Source: Williamsoniiplasma somnilux (lineage in GTDB: Bacteria; Bacillota_I; Bacilli_A; Mycoplasmatales; Mycoplasmataceae). From it: a DNA stretch of 64,000 nucleotides. A model generated the notes under the pieces. It had not been told where the DNA came from. It was given only the letters and a program-made list of their open reading frames with translations, and did not search any database. The number at the start of each line of letters is the position of its first letter. Position 1 is the first letter of the stretch. The DNA is taken from positions 620,001-684,000 of the forward strand of contig NZ_CP024965.1 in NCBI RefSeq assembly GCF_002804005.1, in the 5' to 3' direction. The position numbers and the translations under genes are program-made. Positions 57,594-64,000 of this stretch are shown in pieces.

Positions 57594-57623
57594 ATTATAG
57601 CAAATAAACAAACATTATATCAA
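57594..57623 (-). promoter_or_regulatory. Promoter of the nine-tRNA cluster
   Basis: On the minus strand TTGATA (57618-57623), an 18-base spacer and TATAAT (57594-57599) lie 53 bases before tRNA-Arg. A near-consensus strong promoter, as expected for stable RNA. Confidence 0.85.
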
Positions 57624-57810
57624 GTGTATTTTTAACTTTTCTACATTAAAGCACACAATAAAATCATACTTCATTTTTAAATAGAAAAGTGTTAAATTAC
57701 ATAATTTTTGCCAAGAAAAAAACAATTGGTTTTTTTATATATTGAGAATCTAAATTTTGATAATAGTTTAAGGACAAAAATAACATTGAAAATAATACAG
57801 ATTACACTGA

Positions 57811-57851
57811 AAAACACTTATAAAATGAATGAAAACACTTATAAAATGAAT
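57811..57851 (+). repeat. Tandem repeat of AAAACACTTATAAAATGAAT (two copies)
   Basis: Exact 20-base copies at 57811-57830 and 57832-57851, 21 bases apart, in the 446-base region between the tRNA cluster and the lipoprotein at 57987. A related ACACTTATCG motif occurs upstream of the lipoprotein at 55525 (about 56551) and before the transporter at about 62146. Two helical turns of spacing suggests a protein-binding site. The rest of the region is AT-rich with no gene seen. Confidence 0.6.
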
Positions 57852-57986
57852 ATTTTAAACAAATTTATTTTTTTTCATTTTTAACACTTTTATAGTCTTG
57901 TAAAAAGTAAAAACCAATGTATTAATATAGGGGTGATATCGGAAATTAATAGGTCAGGTATCTATCTAAATTTCAAAGGAGAATAA

Positions 57987-58868
57987 ATGAAAAAACTATT
58001 ATCAATTATGGGATCATTAGGTCTTGTTGCATCAAGTGGATTTACTGTTTTGGCATGTACAGATGATGTTAAAAATATCGAAGAAGAATCAAGAAGTATT
58101 TGAAACGAAATTCAAACATTAATTGAACAAAAGACTGAAGTAGAAAACGATTTGAATAGAGTAAATGAAAAGATCGAGGAATTAAGTAAAAATAACAATC
58201 AAAAAGTTACAAAAAATATCGAAAATATCAATGAACTTGATCTTGATCAATTAAAAGCTATAAAAATAGAATTGGAAAATGAAAAAGCAAAAATTGATGA
58301 AAAATTAGAAATTGCGAAAGAAGAATATACAGAACTTTCAGGAAGAAAAGTTGAATATAATGGCTTCGAAGTTCCTTACGGTAAAGAATCTATTGAAATA
58401 ATGATTCAAAAAAATATGTGACTAGATTTAAACGTACCCAGTGATCAAATTAAAGCAATTACAATAGATGATTTAAAATATGGTGTTTGAACAATGCTTT
58501 CACATAACGAAACTGATTTTGATATAGAATTCAATGAAGTTAAGGATTTAATAACTTTTAATAATGAAAATGAAATATTAGAAGAGTTAAATAAAGCAGC
58601 CAAAAACATTATGGAAGAAAAAGGTGATGTAACTATCCCTTCAACACACGAAGAAGCAGGTCAAAAGTTAAAGGGAGAAAAAATTAAAGTTGAAGGGGCA
58701 CAATTAATACTTGCAGAAGGTGTTCACACAATTAGAGATGAAAGACAAAATTTAGAATCAGAAAACGAGGTCCCAGAAGATCAAATTGGAACTAACACAA
58801 CATATGAAGTAGGGACTTATGATTTTAGTGAATTTACACTATGACATTTAATCCAAGCACAAAAATAA
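57987..58868 (+). CDS. Surface lipoprotein with coiled-coil N-terminal half
   Basis: Product of 293 residues. The start MKKLLSIMGSLGLVASSGF leads to the lipobox VLAC with Cys24 and then TDD. Residues 30-120 are a high-scoring-looking coiled coil (heptads in SRSIWNEIQTLIEQKTEVEN and RVNEKIEELSKNNNQ), followed by a Glu/Asp-rich domain (DFDIEFNEVKDLI and EGDVTIPSTHEEAGQKL-like text). No known domain. The ATG follows AAAGGAGAATAA; a terminator follows the stop. A likely surface or antigen-like protein; function unknown. Confidence 0.85.
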
Positions 58869-58884
58869 AACAAATAATTAATTA

Positions 58885-58926
58885 AAAACCCTTTAGAAAT
58901 AGAAATTTCTAAAGGGTTTTGTTTTT
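58885..58926. terminator. Terminator of the lipoprotein gene
   Basis: AAAACCCTTTAGAAAT (58885-58900) pairs with ATTTCTAAAGGGTTTT (58905-58920) around AGAA, followed by GTTTTTT. Also usable by tRNA-Cys on the other strand. Confidence 0.92.
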
Positions 58927-58930
58927 TAAC

Positions 58931-59005
58931 TGGAGGTACCAGTCGGATTCGAACCGACGATCAAGGTGTTGCAGACCTATGCCTTAGCCACTTGGCCATG
59001 GTACC
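58931..59005 (-). tRNA. tRNA-Cys(GCA)
   Basis: Anticodon loop CTGCAAC. Acceptor GGTACCA with TGGTACC, CCA encoded. It stands alone between two genes and faces the HAAS gene's 3' end. Confidence 0.96.
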
Positions 59006-59077
59006 AATAAAATTACTTACTTATTATAAAACAAGTAAGAACTTTTTGAAATAGCCAATAAAAAAGTTTAAGTAACT

Positions 59078-60247
59078 CTAATGTCTAAAAATAATATTGT
59101 TGAAAAATTTATTTTCGGGATTGATATGCAATTCAAATTTAACGACAACTATTGGCCAACCGAATGTGTAGTAGGTTCAAGATTCTGGATTAATAGAAAT
59201 GCTAACATCTGTTACATCATTGTTTGTAGATGATTTGTGTGCAATTCTGTTTTTGAATTGTGATTGCATTTTTGAATATTCAATTATTTCAATTTCATCA
59301 CTTTGCATATTCGTTTCTGCAATAACTTTAAATTCATAAGGACTTGTGATGCGAAGATTAAAATGTTGACTATTCCCTTCATTATTTCCTCCTTCAATTA
59401 ATTCATTATCATTAAATTTTGTAATAGTTTTGTGTTCGAAAGCGTTATTATCAAAAACGAAAATTCCTTTACTAGTTGCAAAAGTTATTGATGATAACGA
59501 TGCTGTTACAATGAAAAAGATTATTGTAATAGTTACTCAAATTTTAGGTTTAACAACTGTGTAAAGATTAAATAAATTTCTTTTTCTTATTTTCTTGATT
59601 GTAGAATTTTGGTTATCAATAATTCAAACAGTAAAAACATATTGTTCTCTAAACAAAATAAAAAAAATAGAAAATAATGTTCAAACAGTAAAAAAATATA
59701 ACGGGGTCACAAATAATGATAATACAAATATTCCAGCTGCAGGCATTGTTTCTAAAATGAAGAATGACCAGATTCCGAAAACAGGAATTGCTATGATCCC
59801 AATCAAAAGTAAACCTAAAATAAATATCGATATTGCTCAAAAAGCTAACAGCACTATATTTCAAGGTTCCACAAAAATTGCTAAACAAATTCTTGTAAAA
59901 GCATTTGAGAAAGTATATTCCTTGCTTTCTCTATAAACACTTTCATTTTTTTTAATTTTATCAGTGTCTCTAAATTCTTCATAAATAGAATTTGCAATTG
60001 CAGGAATTGGTTCAAAGCTATTAATGGCATCAACAACAGAAATGTTTTCTTGTTCTACTTTGTCACGAATCATTTCTTCATAAGAACTAATAAAATCTTG
60101 GCGATCAGCATCTTCTAAAAAGAATAAAGCTTTGTTTAAATTTTTTAATCACATATTCTTATATTTATTATGTAATTTAGCATGTTTTTTAACATTGATC
60201 TGGTAATTTTGAAAAGTTTTTATCTTCATATTTTTTTCTTTATTCAT
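59078..60247 (-). CDS. HAAS/DUF1700-type membrane protein paired with a PadR regulator
   Basis: Product of 389 residues. The N-terminal 100 residues (NLNKALFFLEDADRQDFISSYEEMIRDKVEQ, VVDAINSFEPIPAIANSIYEEFRDT) match the HAAS signalling domain (DUF1700 group) that normally sits beside PadR regulators. About four to five membrane helices follow (about 130-260), then an extracellular C-terminal part of some 130 residues rich in polar and beta residues. Its first eight bases overlap the end of the PadR gene. Many TGA Trp codons. Likely an envelope-stress or surface-associated protein under PadR control. Confidence 0.75.
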
Positions 60248-60560
60248 AATATTCTCCTCCTAGTAGAACTGATATTTTCATATTAAATTCAATTCATTCT
60301 TGCTCTAAATTTTTTAGATGTTGCATTCCTAATGTCGTAATTTGATAATATTTGCGAGATGGACCATTATCGGAATTTTTAATATATTGAATACATAAAT
60401 TTTTTTCAATTAATTTTTTTAACAAAGCGTAAACTGTTGATTCATTGAGTTGTAAAATTTCGTTAATATCTTTATTTAATTCATAGCCATAATAATCTCT
60501 ACTACTTAGGAATTTAAGAATGACTAATTCTAAAATTCCTTTTTTAAGTTGAATATCCAT
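60240..60560 (-). CDS. PadR-family transcriptional regulator
   Basis: Small winged-helix regulator of 106 residues: QLKKGILELVILKFLSSRDYYGYEL, LNESTVYALLKKLIEKNLC (recognition helix area) and PSRKYYQITTLGMQHL (wing) are the PadR signature. It overlaps the HAAS gene by eight bases, so the pair forms one unit. A set of TATCAAGTA repeats upstream is a probable self-operator. The effector is unknown. Confidence 0.93.
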
Positions 60561-60572
60561 TCTTTTTTCTCC

Positions 60573-60612
60573 ACTACTATACTATATCAAGTATTATATA
60601 TTATCAAGTAGT
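60573..60612 (-). promoter_or_regulatory. Probable PadR operator
   Basis: TATCAAGTA occurs at 60585-60593 and 60602-60610, 17 bases apart, within an outer inverted repeat ACTACT (60573-60578) and AGTAGT (60607-60612). It lies just before the PadR start, consistent with self-repression. Confidence 0.6.
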
Positions 60613-60877
60613 AAAATAAAAAAATCAATATTTTTTTTAATTTAAATTATTTTAATGTTTTTGCAATAATTTGGTCTTATAATAAATTCATATTTAACTT
60701 ACATATTAAATAACTTTATAGAAAATTATAGAAAATGAAAAAGTTTTTTTTACTAAAGGGAGAGGGCGTTAAAGAATATGAATAAATCTAAATTTTTTGA
60801 GGATTTTATTAAAATGCGGAAAAGATAATTTTTTTACAAAAATGTTTAACATAAATTTTTAATGGAGGATTTATTAA

Positions 60878-61957
60878 ATGATAAAATTAATTACGATGAT
60901 AAGTGCAATGATAACACCGACAAGTTTTATTGCACCAGCTATTTTTGAAACACAAAATATTAATCAAATTAATAAAAACAAAGAAATTATTCAAAAAAAA
61001 TTTGAATTGAATATTGATAATAAAAAATTTATTGATTCAAATGGAAATTTTATTGCAGGAATTAAAGATTATACAAATGAATTTTCTTCTTTTGTTAAAG
61101 AAATAAAAGAAGAAGTTGCAAGTAATGACGCGGGGAATTTAATTATAAAATCTAGCCAAGGTAAATTTAATGGTTTATCAGAAGCAGGAAAAATTGAATT
61201 ATCAAATACTGCAATGGGAAAAATTTTAAATGCAAAAACTTGAAAAATAGAAAACGCAACAGTAGATGTTGAATTTTCATCAAATGTGACTGAAAAAGTT
61301 TATAAATATTCTATTATATTTACAGCAATCGCAGACAATGAATCAATTGTAGGGAATCTTTATTCTTACATTCCGAGTTTAGAATTAACAAAATATCAAA
61401 TACTAAGCGGATATAAAATTTCTTTTGAAACAGAATATCAAAAAGAAGGATCCGTAGTGCCAGTGCCGCAAACATTTTATTGGAATTCTAATCACACTAA
61501 AGAAATTAAAACAGCTTATGATATAATAGGAACTACAAAAGACAAACCAAAATTAAATTCAATGTTAACCTTAAATTTAGGAAAACAAAAACCTAATTAC
61601 AAATACTTCAATTTTGTAGAGGCTGGAAGGAACGTAGAATGAAGATGAGATAAAACTAGAGGTCACTGAGATTGACCTAAAAATCTGCATTTAGCGTTCG
61701 AAAGTTACAATAATGTAAAAATCAATAGTGTAAACGAAGAAAATTTTGATAAATACACTTCGACTACAATTGTTGATAAAGAAGTGAGTGAAACTCTTGC
61801 CAAATGTTGAGTGCAAACCTGAATAGGATATACATGATATGAAGAAAAGGGTAATTATTATCTACAATTTTTATTAGAACAAGCCGTTATAACTTCTAAT
61901 TCACGTTCTGATGCTTTTCTATCTGCTGATATAGGAGTAGGAGTTCGTTTAGAATAA
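60878..61957 (+). CDS. Large secreted protein, paralogue of the gene at 4521
   Basis: Product of 359 residues with no known family. An N-terminal hydrophobic segment (residues 1-22, ending APAIFE) without lipobox suggests Sec export. A middle domain (30-270) precedes the C-terminal part, where GYTWYEEKGNYYLQFLLEQA and SADIGVGVRLE match the 202-residue protein at 4521-5129 in sequence and spacing. The ATG follows AATGGAGGATTTATTAA. It has its own terminator and sits between the PadR/HAAS unit and an intergenic region. Unrecognised otherwise; the Trp-rich segment WRWDKTRGHWDWP is striking. Confidence 0.8.
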
Positions 61958-62000
61958 ATAAATTTGTAAAAATATTTGAAACTTATTTATCTAAAAATGT

Positions 62001-62030
62001 AAAAAAGCAGTGAAAACTGCTTTTTGTTTT
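62001..62030 (+). terminator. Terminator of the secreted protein gene
   Basis: AAAAGCAGT (62003-62011) pairs with ACTGCTTTT (62016-62024) around GAAA, followed by TG and T residues. Confidence 0.85.
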
Positions 62031-62579
62031 ATATATTGGTTTTTAAATTTATTCAAAAAACTATCTTTATAAATTTTTGAATAAAAAATTCTTTACTTTG
62101 TTTTTTGTTTTTAAAAAAACTTTTAATATTTTTAATATTAAAACACACTTATCGACAAATTTTTTGACTGTTTTAAAATTATTTTGTTTAAGTTTTTTGC
62201 TTTTAATCTGAAAAAAATGTTAATTCTAAATTATCTAGTAAATATTTTATTTTTTCAAAATTATTTAAAACCATTTGTTTTAGGAGAAAATTTGTATGCT
62301 GAAAATAAAGTGGATGACACATTATTAACTGGATGTATTTATATTATTATTTAATATTTATGTTTTTTAAAATTTTAAAGGTTTCAATGTAAATTTTATT
62401 ATATTTAAACATTAGTAATTTGCGTTTTATCATGGAATCTTTGACCTTGATATTTAAATAAAAACACTTTTTGTCAAAGAAAGAAAATTATCATAAAAGT
62501 ATATTAACTACAAAAATATCACTTTCGAATAATACACTTTATTTCAAATGTTCAATAATTATCATTTTCAGTTAACTTT
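62031..62579. other. AT-rich intergenic region without a convincing gene
   Basis: About 550 bases between the secreted protein and the transporter gene. A 45-codon frame (62217-62354, +) reads as a hydrophobic start and then GENLYAENKVDDTLL, but lacks a ribosome site; it could be a decayed secreted-protein gene. Another 28-codon minus-strand frame near 62430 also lacks support. The 5' part contains a CACACTTATCG copy of the motif noted near the lipoprotein genes. Confidence 0.4.
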
Positions 62580-64000
62580 TTAACCTATTTTTCCTGAAAC
62601 AATATTGTTATATTGATCAACTAAGTAATCATCAATACCTTCTTGATATTGGAAAGATAATTGTTTCCCTTCTTCGGATAGACCTTCATAAACATCTTTA
62701 GGTTTGTACAAATCAGGATAATCTGCGAAATCTCCATCTTCTGCCAACATTTCATCCATTGCACTTTGCGATGGAGAAGGAATACCTACATAACTTGTAA
62801 TAAGATTCATATTTTCTAAAATGAAATTGACTCATAAGTAAGCTAAATCTTGGTGATTAGACTTTTTAGAAATAACCATATTATCGGAAAAAATATTAGT
62901 TCCTTCGTTATAACCCGTTGTTACATTTTTTTTGTTGGGGCGTCCATATATAAATTTAGTTTCACCATCATTTGAATCGTCTTCATCATCTTCATGATTA
63001 TAAACTTGATTTGCATACAAAGCATCACCATTATACATTAGGGCAAAATCGAATTGACCTAAGGAAACTTTGGTAATTAAGTCATCACCATTTAAAGAAA
63101 CGTTGTTTGCTAAAATTAAATTTTTAACATCTTTAGCTGCAACATCTACTTCTGTAATTTTATTTAAATTAACTTTTTGATAATTTTTTTCAGCAGCCAA
63201 CATAAAAATGTTTTTAGGATCAGAATTTAGTGCTAAACGTTTATTTGCATCTTTAGCTTTTCATAACAAATCTCAAGATAAAGTTGTCGAAATTATTTCG
63301 TTAGTATTTGGATCTATGTTTACTCCGTTACTTGTTAAAAATTCTTTATTAGCTTCTGTAGGGTTAACAACCATTACTAAATCACCTCAAAAATATGGAA
63401 TAGCATAACTCAAAATTGTTCCTGTTGATTGTGTTTGTTCAGGATATAACTTCGAATCTTCTTCACTTTCTTTAGCCTTTGAGCTGTGCATTGTTTCTAA
63501 AAGTCCACTAACAAGTTCAACCTGTTCTTGACCTTCTTGGGGTTTATTAGGATTTAAATCCTTACCATCAATAGTACCTTTAACGTTTAATTTGCTATAA
63601 TCCAATTTTAATAATGCGTTTTCTTGAGCTAATTTTTGAACCATATAATCGCTTGGTACCATAACATCATAGTTAAATGTATATAACTTGTTGTACAAAG
63701 TTTCATTAGAATCATATTCTTGATAATTAACTTTTACTCCGTATTTTTTTTCAAAATCAGTAATAATATCTGGATCAATATACTCTCCTCAATTACCAAT
63801 TACTAAATCATAAATATTGTTTTTAATATACGCAACTGTTAAGCCAGCAAAAGCTGATAAACCAATTAAGGAAACAGCAATTATTTTTCAACTTCTAACA
63901 ATAAATCCTTTAGTATGAATAATTTCTCTATCATCGGGAGGATTTAATTTGTTTTTCAATTTTTCAACTTTACGATAGAAAAAATTCAAATCTTGAAGCT
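62580..64000 (-). CDS. potCD: Polyamine ABC transporter PotCD-type protein, C-terminal (PotD-like) part
   Basis: The gene continues past the right edge. The visible 473 residues start with a basic cytoplasmic end (FFYRKVEKLKNKLNPPDD), a membrane helix (IIAVSLIGLSAFAGLTVAYI), then a solute-binding domain of the spermidine/putrescine family: LVIGNWGEYIDPDIITDFEKKYGVKVNYQEYDSNE, YDVMVPSDYMVQKLA and FSDNMVISKKSNHQDLAYLWVNFIL. This matches the PotC-PotD fusions of Mollicutes, in which the binding protein stays tethered to the permease. An Asp/Glu-rich insertion (EDDEDDSNDGE) is present. Confidence 0.85.

Noticed and set aside
60778-60828. 16-codon frame (MNKSKFFEDFIKMRKR) before the secreted protein at 60878
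   Set aside because: Contains a CGG codon, which is avoided in this lineage, and has no similarity or conserved role. Its purine-rich upstream stretch is not at a convincing distance. It could be a leader but the evidence is too thin.
62217-62354. 45-codon plus-strand frame in the intergenic region
   Set aside because: No ribosome site before the ATG, low-complexity hydrophobic start and end; kept only as a possible gene remnant in the region entry.

Overview
The window is AT-rich chromosomal DNA from a wall-less bacterium of the class Mollicutes, most likely Mesoplasma, Entomoplasma or a close Spiroplasma relative. The main evidence is the genetic code: almost every long gene reads through in-frame TGA codons at positions where tryptophan is expected, so genes here were rebuilt with UGA = Trp. 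Other support: heavy use of phosphotransferase (PTS) sugar uptake, lipoproteins with a short signal and a lipobox cysteine, a nine-tRNA cluster in the order Arg-Pro-Ala-Met-Ile2-Ser-fMet-Asp-Phe, and strong GGAGG-type ribosome sites with compact intergenic terminators.

Layout. 1-9.2 kb: sugar phosphotransferase genes (partial glucose/GlcNAc-type EIIBC, crr, ptsI, then a lactose/cellobiose-family EIIB-EIIA-EIIC operon ending in a MupG-family hydrolase), with a YwaF-like membrane protein and a secreted protein on the plus strand. 9.4-14.5 kb: a beta-glucoside island with two GH1 phospho-glucosidase-like proteins, an oxidoreductase, a DUF3284 protein and two tiny two-helix membrane proteins. 14.5-18 kb: thrS under a T-box, coaD and coaX. 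18-30.2 kb: a tightly packed run for pyruvate and acetate metabolism read leftward: nox, lplA, pdhA, pdhB, pdhC, lpdA, pta, ackA, a D-lactate dehydrogenase-like gene and an AEC-family transporter. 30.3-41.3 kb: coaBC, a PnuC-like transporter, pyk, pfkA, hpt, ruvX, a PAP2 phosphatase, eno, typA and a conserved unknown. 41.4-47.7 kb: lepA, a lipase-like hydrolase, rnhA, proS, an unknown and tRNA-Ser. 47.2-51.2 kb: tsaB, tsaE and mgtA with a possible leader peptide. 51.4-55.4 kb: gpmI, a Cof-type phosphatase, tpiA and nagB. 55.5-64 kb: two lipoproteins, ten tRNAs, a PadR/HAAS membrane pair, a larger paralogue of the secreted protein near 4.5 kb, and the PotD-like end of a polyamine transporter running off the right edge.

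How it fits together. Sugars enter by PTS, are hydrolysed as 6-phospho-glucosides, pass through glycolysis (pfkA, tpiA, gpmI, eno and pyk are all present), and pyruvate is converted to acetate (PDH, pta, ackA) or lactate (D-LDH), with nox reoxidising NADH and lplA lipoylating the two lipoyl domains. CoA for this chain is served by coaX, coaBC and coaD.

The items most worth a second look are: a 33-codon open frame with a D-N-P-E-P stretch upstream of mgtA; two secreted paralogues sharing a C-terminal motif, one preceded by an unexplained RNA-like hairpin; a GH1 enzyme with changes at conserved active-site positions; a lysine-rich tail on NADH oxidase; a MupG-family hydrolase in a cell without peptidoglycan; and paired two-helix microproteins flanking the glucoside island. 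No complete unknown multi-gene system, CRISPR array, insertion sequence or prophage was seen.
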